A stretch of DNA of 64,000 bases from Methylobacillus flagellatus_A (lineage in GTDB: Bacteria; Pseudomonadota; Gammaproteobacteria; Burkholderiales; Methylophilaceae), in assembly GCF_031344055.1 (NCBI RefSeq), contig NZ_JADBEN010000001.1; one strand, written 5' to 3'. The notes beneath the pieces were generated by a model. The model did no database searches. It was given only the letters and a program-made list of their open reading frames with translations, and had not been told where the DNA came from. Positions within the stretch are counted from its first letter, which is position 1. Each line of letters starts with the position of its first letter. Positions 1-9,024 of this stretch are shown here, piece by piece. A program made the translations under genes and the position numbers.

Positions 1-981
1 CGAAAGAGGCTTCTGCCAGGCGCCGATGTTTTCCTGCAGCTGATCCAGGCTGGTGGCGCCGATAATCGTGCTGGTCACGAACCAGCGGTGGTAGACGAAC
101 GACAGGGCCAGTTCTGCAGGGCTGAGGCCATGCTTGCGTGCTAGCCCCGCATAGGCCGCGCTGGCAGGGGTGACGTTGGGCTTGGTGTAGCGCTGGGCGT
201 AGCCGGGAAACAGGGTGACGCGGCCCTTGGCCTGCGGGTCGTCGATATATTTGCCCGTGAGATGGCCGAATGCAAGGGGCGAGTAGGGAAGCAGGCTCAC
301 TTGCTCGCGGTAGACAATCTCGGTCATGCCGAACTCGAATCCGCGGTTGAGCAGGCTGTAGCTGTTCTGGATGGAGGCGATGCGCGGCAATCCGTATTGC
401 TCGGAAACGCGCAGGAATTCCATTACGCCCCACGGTTGCTCGTTGGATACGCCGACGTAGCGTACCTTGCCTTCCTTCACCAGTTCGGCCAGGGTTTCAA
501 GCTGGTTGTGGATCGACACCCAGGCCTTGGTTTCCTTGACTGGGTCGAACTGGTATTGCCCGAAGATGGGCACGTTGCGTTCCGGCCAGTGGATCTGGTA
601 GAGGTCGAGGTAGTCGGTCTGCAAGCGCTTGAGCGAGCCTTCGATGGCCGAACGCACATTTTCGCGGTCTACCGCGCTCGGGCCGCCGCGTATCCAGTCG
701 AGCTTGCGGTTGCCGCCCGCCACCTTGCTCGCGAGGATGATCTTGTCGCGCGGCTGGCGCTTGAGCCAGGTGCCGATAATGCTTTCGGTGCGGGTATAGG
801 TCTCGGCCTTGGGCGGCACCGGGTACATCTCGGCGGTGTCGATGAAGTTGATGCCTTGCGACAGCGCGTAATCGAGCTGGGCATGGCCCTCGGCTTCGGT
901 GTTCTGGTCGCCGAAGGTCATGGTGCCCAGGCAGATGGCGGATACGTCGAGGTCTGATTTGCCTAGCTTGCGGTATTCCAT
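1..981 (-). CDS. tas: Tas-like aldo/keto reductase (C-terminus cut by window edge)
   Basis: NAD(P)H-dependent aldo-keto reductase closely resembling E. coli Tas. Translating back from ATG at 981 gives MEYRKLGKSDLDV followed by 327 open codons to the window edge; the family is about 345 residues, so only about 20 are missing. The AKR catalytic tetrad is visible as D48, Y53, K86 and H131 (FIDTAEMY, ASK, IHW). The LKRLQTDYLDLYQIHW and VSNEQPWGVM segments are typical of Tas. Physiological substrate is unknown for this family; Tas was found in E. coli through a prephenate-dehydrogenase-like suppressor effect. Lone gene here, divergent from the Anbu gene with about 140 bp between them. Confidence 0.9.
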   Translation of the reverse strand, partial: MEYRKLGKSDLDVSAICLGTMTFGDQNTEAEGHAQLDYALSQGINFIDTAEMYPVPPKAETYTRTESIIGTWLKRQPRDKIILASKVAGGNRKLDWIRGGPSAVDRENVRSAIEGSLKRLQTDYLDLYQIHWPERNVPIFGQYQFDPVKETKAWVSIHNQLETLAELVKEGKVRYVGVSNEQPWGVMEFLRVSEQYGLPRIASIQNSYSLLNRGFEFGMTEIVYREQVSLLPYSPLAFGHLTGKYIDDPQAKGRVTLFPGYAQRYTKPNVTPASAAYAGLARKHGLSPAELALSFVYHRWFVTSTIIGATSLDQLQENIGAWQKPLS

Positions 982-1119
982 GTGACTGTCCCTGAGTCTG
1001 TGGGAAAAAGGCAAGTGTACGTCATTTTGCGTAGGCGGGTGGCACTACTCCCCTCGTGGTATTGTCGAGCCCTGCGCGCATGCGTATGATGAACCCAACT
1101 TAATCACCGTGTTTTCCGC

Positions 1120-1848
1120 ATGACTTACTGTGTAGGCTTGTTGCTCGACCAGGGGCTGGTCTTGGCGTCCGATACCCGTACCAATGCCGGCGTCGACCAG
1201 GTGGCCGTGTTCCCCAAGATGAGCGTGTTCGACGTGCCGGGCGAGCGGGTGATTACTTTGATGACGGCAGGCAACCTTGCCATCACGCAGGCGGTGATCA
1301 ACCGTCTGCGCGACGCGATCAAGCTCAACGAGGGCGCGACATTGCACAACGTCGCGAGCATGTTCGATGCCGCGCAGCTGGTGGGCGAGCAGCTGCGGGT
1401 GGTGTACGAGCTCGACCATGAGCATTTGAAGAACCATAACACCGATTTCAACGCCAGCATCCTCGTCGGCGGACAAATCCGGGGCGAGGCACCCAAGCTG
1501 TTCTCGATTTACGCTGCGGGCAATTTCATCGAAACCAGCCAGGAAACCCCTTACTTCCAGATCGGCGAAACCAAGTATGGCAAGCCCATCATCGACCGGG
1601 TGATCACGCACGAGAGCGATATCATGGAGGCAGTGAAGTGCGTGCTGATCTCCTTCGATTCGACCATACGCAGCAATATTTCCGTTGCCGCCCCGATCGA
1701 CCTGCTGATCTACCGCACGGATAGCTTCCATGCGGATTGCAGGCAGCGCCTTACCGAAAGCGACCCCTACTACAACACCATACGCCAGGGCTGGTCCGAC
1801 GGCCTGCGCGAGGTGTTTGCCGCTTTGCCCAACCCGGACTGGTGTTAA
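1120..1848 (+). CDS. Anbu-type (ancestral proteasome-like) peptidase
   Basis: Ntn-hydrolase of the proteasome fold, 242 residues, matching the Anbu/'proteasome-type protease' family by its start MTYCVGLLLDQGLVLASDTRTNAG. Removal of Met exposes Thr2 as the likely nucleophile; D18 and K33 fit the Asp17/Lys33 positions of proteasome beta subunits. No signal peptide, so cytosolic. Anbu is often encoded next to an ATP-grasp protein, an alpha-E protein and a transglutaminase-like protease; none of these is a neighbour here. The downstream gene is the yoaA helicase, 86 bp away. Substrate unknown. HslV is the main alternative but is shorter and pairs with hslU, which is absent here. Confidence 0.88.
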   Translation: MTYCVGLLLDQGLVLASDTRTNAGVDQVAVFPKMSVFDVPGERVITLMTAGNLAITQAVINRLRDAIKLNEGATLHNVASMFDAAQLVGEQLRVVYELDHEHLKNHNTDFNASILVGGQIRGEAPKLFSIYAAGNFIETSQETPYFQIGETKYGKPIIDRVITHESDIMEAVKCVLISFDSTIRSNISVAAPIDLLIYRTDSFHADCRQRLTESDPYYNTIRQGWSDGLREVFAALPNPDWC

Positions 1849-1934
1849 TGTGCCGCGGTCAAGAACCGCACGGAATCCAGCCGCAAGTCCAGTATAATGT
1901 CAGGGTTTTCGATAGATCACCCTGAAAGTCCCGC

Positions 1935-3875
1935 TTGAGCGACCTAGACCATGTATTTTCCGCACAAGGCCCGTTAGCGGAAACCATCCCAGGCTATCGC
2001 GCGCGCCTGCAACAGCAGGAAATGGCGCAGGCGATCGCCGAGGCGATCAAGCACAACCGCCAGCTGGTAGCCGAGGCCGGCACCGGCACGGGCAAGACTT
2101 TCGCCTACCTCGTGCCCGCGCTGCTGTCGGGCGGCAAGGTCATCATTTCCACCGGCACCAAGACCTTGCAGGACCAATTGTTCAACCGCGACCTGCCTGC
2201 GGTGCGCGACGCGCTCAAGGTGCCGGTCACCGTCGCCATGCTCAAGGGGCGCGCCAATTACGTCTGCCATTTCCACCTGCAGCGCGCGATGAGCGAGGGC
2301 CGCTTCTATTCGCGCGAAGACGCGGCTTATGTCCACAAGATCCAGGCTTTTGCCGAGAACAGCGCCACGGGCGACAAGAGCGAGCTGACTTCGGTGCCCG
2401 AAAGCGCCACCGTCTGGCCCGCGGTGACTTCCACCCGCGACAATTGCGTGGGGCAGGAGTGCGCCTTCTACAAGGATTGCTTCGTGATGGAGGCGCGCAA
2501 GCGCGCGCTGGCCGCGGACGTGGTGGTCGTGAACCACCACTTGTTCTTCGCCGACGTGATGCTGCGCGACGAAGGCGTGGCCGAGCTGTTGCCCGCGGCG
2601 AATACCGTGATCTTCGACGAGGCCCACCAGTTGCCCGAAGTCGCGGGCATGTTCTTCGGCGAGGGCTATTCCACCAGCCAGCTCATGGAACTGGCACGCG
2701 ACTCCCATAACGAATACCTCACCACCGTCAAGGATTGCACGGCATTGCCGGAGGCGACGGCCGCGCTGGAAAAAGCCGTGCGCGATTTCCGCCTGATCTT
2801 CGCCTATGAGGGCGCGCGCCTGCCGGTGCAGAAGGCCCTGGCATTGCGCAACTTCGAGGCTGCCTATGCGACGATGCAGGAAAAGCTCGCCGAGCTGGCA
2901 AACGTCCTGGAAACCCAGGCGGAGCGCGATCCGGCCGTCGACAACTGTTGGCAGCGCGCGCTTGCGTTGCAGGCCTTGCTGCAACGCTGGCATGCCGCCG
3001 CCGATGCCAACCTGGTGCGCTGGGTCGAAGTGTTCAGCCAGTCGGTGCAGTTGCATGCCACGCCGCTTTCCGTGGCCGAAGGGTTTAGCAAGCAGCTCAA
3101 CGCCCAGCCGCGCGGCTGGATTTTCACCTCCGCGACCCTGGCGGTGAAAAGCGATTTCAGCCATTACCTCGCGCAGATGGGCCTGCAGGAGGCCACCACC
3201 GGCCATTGGGACAGCCCGTTCGAGTACGGCCGGCAAGGTTTGTTCTACGTGCCGCAGGGCATGCCCGAGCCCAATAGCGCCGGATATGCGGCCGCCGTCG
3301 CCGCCATGGCATTGCCGGTCATCAAGGCTAGCCGCGGGCGTGCGTTCGTGCTCTGCACCAGCCTGCGCGCGATGCGCGAATTGCATGCGCTGCTCAAGGA
3401 TGCCTTTGCGGCCGAGGGGCTGGAGTACCCGCTGCTGATGCAGGGCGATACCGCGCGCAGCGAGCTGCTGGAGCGCTTCCGCCAGCTCGGCAATGCCGTG
3501 CTGGTGGGCTCTCAAAGCTTCTGGGAGGGCGTGGACGTGCGCGGCGAGGCGCTGTCTGCCGTGATCATCGACAAGCTGCCGTTCGCGCCGCCCGACGACC
3601 CGGTGCTGGCGGCACGCATCGACAAGATGAACGCCGAGGGCAAGAACGCCTTCATGGAGTACCAGTTGCCCTATGCCGTCATCACCCTCAAGCAGGGGGC
3701 GGGACGCCTGATCCGCGACGAACGCGACCGCGGGGTGCTGATGATCTGCGACCCACGGCTGATCAGCAAGCCCTACGGGCGCAGAATCTGGCAGAGCCTG
3801 CCGCCGATGCGCCGGACGCGCAATGTGGAAGATGTAGTAGAATTCTTCGCTTCTTCCCCACTTGATCCGGCGTGA
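1935..3875 (+). CDS. yoaA: DinG/YoaA-family ATP-dependent DNA helicase (Fe-S, XPD-like)
   Basis: Superfamily 2 helicase of the iron-sulfur XPD group, 646 residues. Visible motifs: Walker A AGTGTGKT (48-55), DEAH in FDEAHQL, motif VI QGAGRLIRDERDRG near the C-terminus. Cysteines in YVCHFH and in NCVGQECAFYKDC are the expected 4Fe-4S ligands ahead of the NHHLFF segment. Start is TTG at 1935: it gives the short leader before IPGYRARLQQQEMA seen in YoaA proteins, and no ATG lies nearby. YoaA is linked to replication-fork repair with the clamp-loader chi subunit in E. coli. The stop lies 10 bp before tsaB, so co-transcription with tsaB-rimI-udg is likely. Confidence 0.93.
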   Translation: MSDLDHVFSAQGPLAETIPGYRARLQQQEMAQAIAEAIKHNRQLVAEAGTGTGKTFAYLVPALLSGGKVIISTGTKTLQDQLFNRDLPAVRDALKVPVTVAMLKGRANYVCHFHLQRAMSEGRFYSREDAAYVHKIQAFAENSATGDKSELTSVPESATVWPAVTSTRDNCVGQECAFYKDCFVMEARKRALAADVVVVNHHLFFADVMLRDEGVAELLPAANTVIFDEAHQLPEVAGMFFGEGYSTSQLMELARDSHNEYLTTVKDCTALPEATAALEKAVRDFRLIFAYEGARLPVQKALALRNFEAAYATMQEKLAELANVLETQAERDPAVDNCWQRALALQALLQRWHAAADANLVRWVEVFSQSVQLHATPLSVAEGFSKQLNAQPRGWIFTSATLAVKSDFSHYLAQMGLQEATTGHWDSPFEYGRQGLFYVPQGMPEPNSAGYAAAVAAMALPVIKASRGRAFVLCTSLRAMRELHALLKDAFAAEGLEYPLLMQGDTARSELLERFRQLGNAVLVGSQSFWEGVDVRGEALSAVIIDKLPFAPPDDPVLAARIDKMNAEGKNAFMEYQLPYAVITLKQGAGRLIRDERDRGVLMICDPRLISKPYGRRIWQSLPPMRRTRNVEDVVEFFASSPLDPA

Positions 3876-3885
3876 TATATCCGGC

Positions 3886-4596
3886 ATGAAACTCCTCGCC
3901 CTAGATACCTCTACGGAATACCTGTCGCTGGCCTTGCTGCTCGATGGCAAGCTGGCCGAGCGCGAGCTGCTGGCGGGCCAGTCCCATTCCCAGCGTATCC
4001 TGCCTTTGCTGCGCGAGTTGCTCGACGAAGCGGGCGTCGGATTGCGCGACCTGGACGGCATCGCCTTCGGCGCGGGCCCCGGCTCGTTCACGGGCTTGCG
4101 CATAGGTTGCGGCGTGGCCCAGGGCCTGGCTTTCGGGGCGGGGCTGCCCGTCATCGGCGTAAGCACCTTGCTGGCGCTGGCCGAGGACGCCCAGGGAGCC
4201 GGCAGGGTGGTCGCCTGCCTGGATGCGCGCATGGGCGAGGTGTACCACGCTGTCTATGAAAAAACGACGGCTGAGAAAACAGCGGCAGGCTGGCAGGAGG
4301 TTATTGCTCCCGGACTATATGCGCCGGATGCGGTGCCGGCAATCGAGGGCGAGGGCTGGATCGGGATAGGCAGCGGCTGGAAGGCTTATGCGCAAGTGCT
4401 GGAGCAGCGCTATGCCAGGCAACTGGCACAGTGTCTTCCCCAGGCTTATCCGCGTGCCGCGGCGATTGCACGATTGGCATTGCCCGGGTTTGAAGCTGGC
4501 CTGGGGCGTCCGGCCAGCGAAGCTGCCCCCATCTATATCCGCAACAAGGTCGCGCTGACCACGCGCGAGCGCGAAGCCAGGGCGTCCGGCGCATGA
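3886..4596 (+). CDS. tsaB: tRNA threonylcarbamoyladenosine biosynthesis protein TsaB
   Basis: Inactive ASKHA-fold partner of TsaD in the t6A37 tRNA modification complex. The N-terminus MKLLALDTSTEYLSLALL and the FGAGPGSFTGLRIGCGVAQGLAFG block are diagnostic. I use ATG at 3886 rather than an in-frame TTG at 3862, which would overlap yoaA and add residues unlike the family. 236 residues, normal length. It overlaps rimI by 4 bp (ATGA), a frequent arrangement. Cytosolic. Confidence 0.95.
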   Translation: MKLLALDTSTEYLSLALLLDGKLAERELLAGQSHSQRILPLLRELLDEAGVGLRDLDGIAFGAGPGSFTGLRIGCGVAQGLAFGAGLPVIGVSTLLALAEDAQGAGRVVACLDARMGEVYHAVYEKTTAEKTAAGWQEVIAPGLYAPDAVPAIEGEGWIGIGSGWKAYAQVLEQRYARQLAQCLPQAYPRAAAIARLALPGFEAGLGRPASEAAPIYIRNKVALTTREREARASGA

Positions 4597-5054
4597 ACGC
4601 CGTGCTGAAGCCAGAGACCAGGCTGCGGCCCATGCAGGCGGCAGACCTGGATACCGTGTCCAGGATAGAGCCGACGATTTTCCCGTACCCCTGGACGCGC
4701 GGCAACTTCAGCGACTCGCTGAGCGCCGGCCATAGCTGCTGGGTATATGAGCGCGACGGCGAGCTGTTCGGCTACGCCGTCATGATGCTGGTGCTGGATG
4801 AAGCGCACCTGCTCAATATCAGCATCGCGGCACCCTGGCAGGGCAAGGGCTATGGACGCAATCTGCTGGCCCATATGATGGATATCGGCCGCCAGCATGG
4901 CGCGCTGAACATGTTCCTGGAAGTGCGTCCTTCCAACCAGGCGGCGCTGAGCCTGTACGAAAGCATGGGCTTCAATGAAATGGCGGTCCGCCGCGGCTAT
5001 TACCCTGCGCCTGAGGGGCGCGAGGATGCCGTGCTGATGGGAGCGGCATTGTGA
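4593..5054 (+). CDS. rimI: Ribosomal protein alanine N-acetyltransferase RimI
   Basis: GNAT acetyltransferase of 153 residues with the acetyl-CoA loop WQGKGYGRNLL and the downstream LEVRPSNQAALSLYESMGF block typical of RimI, which acetylates the N-terminal alanine of ribosomal protein S18. The start overlaps the tsaB stop by 4 bp; tsaB-rimI pairing is conserved in many proteobacteria and supports the name. The next gene begins 10 bp downstream behind a strong AAGGAGG ribosome-binding site. Confidence 0.9.
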   Translation: MNAVLKPETRLRPMQAADLDTVSRIEPTIFPYPWTRGNFSDSLSAGHSCWVYERDGELFGYAVMMLVLDEAHLLNISIAAPWQGKGYGRNLLAHMMDIGRQHGALNMFLEVRPSNQAALSLYESMGFNEMAVRRGYYPAPEGREDAVLMGAAL

Positions 5055-5064
5055 AGGAGGCGAC

Positions 5065-6060
5065 ATGGGCCTGAGCCGCGACGATATGTTGCGCGAGCTG
5101 GAGTTATTGCCGGTCTGGCGCTTGCGTGACCCGGCAGTATTGCCGGCTGCAGGTCAGCCGCAGGATGAGCGGCGCGAGACCGCAGCAATTGAACCTGATC
5201 CGGTAGCGGCGAGGACAGACGCTCCTGCCAATGCGGTCGCCAGTGAGCCGTTACAAACCCAGGTGCCTGGACCGGTTGAAACCTCGCCGGCCCCGATAGC
5301 GGCTCAAGCGGAGTCCATGCCCGAGGCAGGCAATCATGAGGCTGGCGATATGCAGCCCGATCCGGAATATTTCGAAGCCATGCAGTCATGGCCGGAGTTC
5401 GGTGACAGCGTCGTACCGCCATTGTTTGAAGAAGAGGCTTCCGCTCCGCAAGGCGACAGGCGGACCGCCATCATGACCATGGATTGGCAAGCCTTGCAGC
5501 AGAGCGTATCGGAATGCGAAGCGTGCGACCTGGCACAGAAACGCACGCAAACCGTGTTCGGCGTCGGCGACCCGAATGCGGAGTGGCTTTTCGTCGGCGA
5601 GGCGCCCGGAGCAGAGGAGGACAGGCGCGGCGAACCATTCGTCGGCCCGGCTGGCCAATTGCTCGACAATATGCTGGCCGCCATCGCACTGAAGCGCGGC
5701 GAGAATGTCTATATCGCCAACGTGCTCAAGTGCCGCCCGCCCGCCAACCGCGATCCGCATGGCGAGGAAGTGGTGAAATGCGACCCTTACCTCAAGCGCC
5801 AGGTGGAGCTGATCAAGCCTAAATTGATTGTCGCGCTGGGCAAGTTCGCGGCGCAGTCGCTGCTTGCCAGCGACAAAAGCATTGCCGGCTTGCGCGGCAG
5901 GCTGCACGATTTTCACGGGGTGCCGGTGATCATCACCTACCATCCGGCCTACCTGTTGCGCAACCTGCCGGACAAGGCCAAGGCCTGGGATGACTTGTGC
6001 TTCGCGAGGGAAACCATGCGGGGCTTGCAATCGGCGGCATCGCCCCCATCTTCAGCTTAG
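5065..6060 (+). CDS. Family 4 uracil-DNA glycosylase (4Fe-4S)
   Basis: Excises uracil from DNA. The catalytic half starts near residue 137. C151 and C154 (CEAC) plus the cysteines in LKCRPPANR and VKCDPYLKR form the 4Fe-4S set; motif A is FVGEAPGAEEDRRGEPFVGPAG and motif B is YHPAYLLRN. The first 135 residues are Pro/Ala/Glu-rich and look disordered; such a leader is common in proteobacterial members, which often begin with a short ML-x-E-L-x-x-PVWRLR stretch like the one here. Start chosen for the AAGGAGG site 7 bp upstream. Last gene of the yoaA-tsaB-rimI run. Confidence 0.9.
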   Translation: MGLSRDDMLRELELLPVWRLRDPAVLPAAGQPQDERRETAAIEPDPVAARTDAPANAVASEPLQTQVPGPVETSPAPIAAQAESMPEAGNHEAGDMQPDPEYFEAMQSWPEFGDSVVPPLFEEEASAPQGDRRTAIMTMDWQALQQSVSECEACDLAQKRTQTVFGVGDPNAEWLFVGEAPGAEEDRRGEPFVGPAGQLLDNMLAAIALKRGENVYIANVLKCRPPANRDPHGEEVVKCDPYLKRQVELIKPKLIVALGKFAAQSLLASDKSIAGLRGRLHDFHGVPVIITYHPAYLLRNLPDKAKAWDDLCFARETMRGLQSAASPPSSA

Positions 6061-6173
6061 TTTAATGATGGGCATGAGCCCGTGTTTAGAGCGTCCGGCG
6101 AAATCGCTTCGTTAAGTTTTGCCAGGCGCTTCATCAGTGGATTGAATTGATTCTTCGAACGAAGGGATAGAAC

Positions 6174-6767
6174 ATGCAAAAAATCTGGTTGAAATTGGCG
6201 GCGCTATTGATGGTGCTGACCTTGAGCGGTTGTGGCTATAACACTTTCCAGAGCCTCGATGAACAGGTCAAGGCGGACTGGTCGGAAGTGCTGAACCAAT
6301 ACCAGCGGCGTGCCGACCTGGTGCCCAACCTGGTGAACACCGTCAAGGGCTATGCCTCCCACGAGCAGGAAGTGCTGACCCAGGTGGCGGATGCGCGTTC
6401 CAGGGTGGGCAGCATTCAGGCAACGCCGGAACTGCTGAACGACGAGCAGGCCTTTGCGCGCTTCCAGGCTGCGCAAAGCCAGATGACCTCTGCGCTCTCG
6501 CGCCTGATGGCCGTGGCCGAGAATTACCCGCAGCTCAAGGCGGACGCCAACTTCCGCGACTTGCAGGCGCAGTTGGAGGGCACCGAGAACCGCGTGACGG
6601 TGGCGCGTAACCGCTACATCAAGTCCGTGCAGGCTTACAACACTGCCGTGCGCCAGTTCCCCAACAACCTGACCGCCAAGATGTTCGACTACCAGCCCAA
6701 ACCCAACTTCTCGGTGGAGAACGAAAGCGAAATCTCCAAGGCGCCCGCCGTCAGCTTCGATAAGTAA
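6174..6767 (+). CDS. lemA: LemA family lipoprotein
   Basis: 197-residue LemA-type protein of unknown function. It opens with a lipoprotein signal peptide and lipobox LSGC (Cys20), followed by the YNTFQSLDEQVKADWSEVLNQYQRRADLVPNLVNTVKGYASHE signature. The rest is predicted long helices. It is followed after 9 bp by two TPM-domain genes; LemA plus TPM proteins form a conserved bacterial operon thought to act at the cell envelope. Confidence 0.93.
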   Translation: MQKIWLKLAALLMVLTLSGCGYNTFQSLDEQVKADWSEVLNQYQRRADLVPNLVNTVKGYASHEQEVLTQVADARSRVGSIQATPELLNDEQAFARFQAAQSQMTSALSRLMAVAENYPQLKADANFRDLQAQLEGTENRVTVARNRYIKSVQAYNTAVRQFPNNLTAKMFDYQPKPNFSVENESEISKAPAVSFDK

Positions 6768-6776
6768 TAGGGCGGC

Positions 6777-7658
6777 GTGTCGGTTTTGTTGAACAAGCAT
6801 TTATACGCCGGGCTGTTGGCGCCGCTACTGTGGTTATGGCTGGCGATTGCCGGCTGCGTCCATGCGGATGAGGTGGCGGTGCCGGCATTGACGGCCAGGG
6901 TGACGGACCTGACAGGCACGCTGAGCCAGCAGGAGCAGGCTGCGCTGGAAAGCAGGCTGGCGCAATTCGAGCAAGAGAAGGGCAGCCAGATCGCAGTGCT
7001 GCTGGTGCCGACCACGGCGCCGGAAGCGATAGAGCAATATTCCATGCGCGTGGTGGAAGCCTGGAAGCTCGGGCGCGGCAAAGTCGACGACGGCGTCCTG
7101 GTGCTGGTGGCCAAGGACGACCGCAAGATGCGCATCGAGGTGGGTTACGGCCTCGAGGGGGCGATTCCCGACGTGATTGCCAAGCGCATCGTGTCCGACG
7201 TGATGGCGCCGGCATTCCGCCAAGGCAATTTCTATGGCGGCATCGATGCGGCGCTGGGCTACATCACGCGCCTGATTGCCGGCGAAGGGCTGCCTGCGCC
7301 GCCCAAACCGCGTGCTCAGGGCGGCCAAGGCGATGGCGGGTTTGGTGAAATGCTGCCCTTGCTGCTGTTCGGCGGCCTGATCCTCGGCGGCGTATTGCGC
7401 GCCATATTCGGCAATTTCCTCGGCAGCGCGATCAATGGCAGCCTGGTGGGCGGGGCTGTGATGTTGTTCGGCGGCGGGCTGCTGTTTGCCGCGGCGCTGG
7501 GCTTTGTCGCATTCTTCATTACCATGGTCGGCTCCGCCATGGGCGGAGTGCCGATCGGCGGCGGTGGTTTTGGCGGCGGCCGTGGCGGCTGGGGCGGAGG
7601 CGGTTTCTCTGGCGGCGGCGGTGGTTTTGGAGGAGGAGGCGCCTCGGGCGATTGGTAA
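6777..7658 (+). CDS. YgcG-like TPM-domain membrane protein
   Basis: 293 residues: N-terminal signal/TM segment, TPM domain (about 30-165) with GYGLEGAIPDVIAKRI and the FRQGNFYGGIDAALGYI block, two hydrophobic segments around 195-255, then a Gly-rich tail ending GGGGASGDW. This is the standard layout of the LemA partner. Start is GTG at 6777, preceded by AGGGCGG; no in-frame ATG lies nearby. Role unproven in the family; some TPM proteins have phosphatase activity, others act in membrane-protein assembly or repair. Confidence 0.88.
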   Translation: MSVLLNKHLYAGLLAPLLWLWLAIAGCVHADEVAVPALTARVTDLTGTLSQQEQAALESRLAQFEQEKGSQIAVLLVPTTAPEAIEQYSMRVVEAWKLGRGKVDDGVLVLVAKDDRKMRIEVGYGLEGAIPDVIAKRIVSDVMAPAFRQGNFYGGIDAALGYITRLIAGEGLPAPPKPRAQGGQGDGGFGEMLPLLLFGGLILGGVLRAIFGNFLGSAINGSLVGGAVMLFGGGLLFAAALGFVAFFITMVGSAMGGVPIGGGGFGGGRGGWGGGGFSGGGGGFGGGGASGDW

Positions 7659-7661
7659 GGC

Positions 7662-8171
7662 ATGAAAAAGCGACATACACTCCTGCGGCTGCTTGCGCAT
7701 ATATTCAACACCCCGTGGCATGTACGACGGCATTTCCCGGCGGCTGCATTGCAGCGCATCGAGCAGGCGATTGCCGCCAGCGAGAAAACGCATAACGGCG
7801 AAATCCGCTTCGTCGTCGAGGGCGACCTGCATCCCCTGGCTGTGCTGCGCGGCGTCACGCCGCGCCAGCGGGCGATTCAGCTGTTCTCGCAGCTGGGCAT
7901 CTGGGATACCGAGCAGAACAACGGCGTGCTGATCTACCTGCTGATGGCGGACCATGACGTCGAGATACTGGCCGACCGCGGCATCAACCGCCACCTGGGC
8001 CAGCATGGCTGGGAATGCATCATCAAGGTGATGCAGGAGAAATTCCGCCAGGGGCGGTTCGAGGAAGGCGTGGTCTATGCCATTACGGAAATCGGCAACT
8101 CCTTGCAGCAGCATTTCCCCGCAACGACGGATGACAAGAACGAGCTATCCAACAAGCCCGTTGTATTGTAG
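7662..8171 (+). CDS. Second TPM-domain protein of the LemA operon
   Basis: 169 residues, beginning 4 bp after the YgcG-like gene. The TPM domain fills the protein (ALQRIEQAIAASEKTHNGEIRFVVEGDL; DHDVEILADRGINRHL; KFRQGRFEEGVVYAITEIG). No clear signal peptide and only weak hydrophobicity at the N-terminus, so probably cytosolic-face or soluble. LemA-TPM-TPM triplets are common in beta- and gammaproteobacteria. Confidence 0.87.
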   Translation: MKKRHTLLRLLAHIFNTPWHVRRHFPAAALQRIEQAIAASEKTHNGEIRFVVEGDLHPLAVLRGVTPRQRAIQLFSQLGIWDTEQNNGVLIYLLMADHDVEILADRGINRHLGQHGWECIIKVMQEKFRQGRFEEGVVYAITEIGNSLQQHFPATTDDKNELSNKPVVL

Positions 8172-8245
8172 AGGCTTGGTTAGGCCCGCCTAAGAACTGT
8201 AAAAAAAGCCATATACAAAAGTAGTGAAAGGCTTTGTTCGCCTGG

Positions 8246-8776
8246 CTAAGTGTAGTTGAGCACCTCTCCGCGCAATGTGTAGCTGGCGACGCGGCAGGCT
8301 TCGACAATTGGTCGCCAGGCGCGGCCGTAGATCTCGCTGCACGGCACATGGTCGATATGGTGCTTCATATCTGCAGGTTCCGGCGCAAGCAGGTTGTTCG
8401 CCGCTTCGATTTGCGAGAAGATGATCATGACCTGCTCGACGGCGGTAATGGTGCCGAGGTTGTGCAGGGGAATGGCGTGCAAAGCCTGTTCGAGGCGGCC
8501 CAGCTTGCTGCGGTTGAAGTCGCGCATTTGCCGGGTTTCGTTTTTTAACGGATTGCTGCGCAACTGTTCAATATTGTGCAGTGTCAGATAGATGTCGTAG
8601 GCGATCTTGTGGGTGACCGACATCAGCCGCTTGGAATAGCCGCGCTGTTCCATGCTGCGGCGACGGGTGTCTATATAGTTTTGCCAGGCAGAAATGCCGA
8701 TGGCGGCGAAAATGGCAACGACGGAGCCGATGGCTTGGACCCAGGCGGCCCATTCAGATGAAGTGAGTGTTGTCAT
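8246..8776 (-). CDS. Hypothetical single-pass membrane protein
   Basis: 176 residues, family not recognised. One membrane segment near the N-terminus (about 9-30, WVQAIGSVVAIFAAIGISAW) is followed by a charged helical cytosolic region rich in Arg/Leu. The 'SEWxAWVQAIGSVxAIxxAIxIxxxQ' opening is common among small phage- and island-associated proteins of unknown role. Converges with the LemA operon; neighbours give no functional hint. Confidence 0.6.
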   Translation of the reverse strand: MTTLTSSEWAAWVQAIGSVVAIFAAIGISAWQNYIDTRRRSMEQRGYSKRLMSVTHKIAYDIYLTLHNIEQLRSNPLKNETRQMRDFNRSKLGRLEQALHAIPLHNLGTITAVEQVMIIFSQIEAANNLLAPEPADMKHHIDHVPCSEIYGRAWRPIVEACRVASYTLRGEVLNYT

Positions 8777-9024
8777 AGCGGTACGGCGTCAATCTTTCTG
8801 TGTTGTACATGCTTGCATGCAATATGCCATGCGGTAATAAGGTTATAACAGTTTTTTGGTATTGTGGTGAGTGCCCATAAAAAAACAGCAAGAGCAACAA
8901 TGCTGTCGTTTGGTGGGAAACAGGCGGGTCGGGGCCAAAAGCCGAGACCGCCAGCGTGCCGTCTCAGCTTTTGTCGCGGCATGCCGTTATATTAAATGGA
9001 TACCATCCATGGAAAGGCAATAAA

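Noticed and set aside
1974..4232. Open frame of about 750 codons on the minus strand, antisense to yoaA and tsaB
   Set aside because: Its translation is rich in His/Arg/Gln with no family motif, and the plus-strand genes have complete, conserved domains. It reflects GC-rich third positions of the opposite strand.
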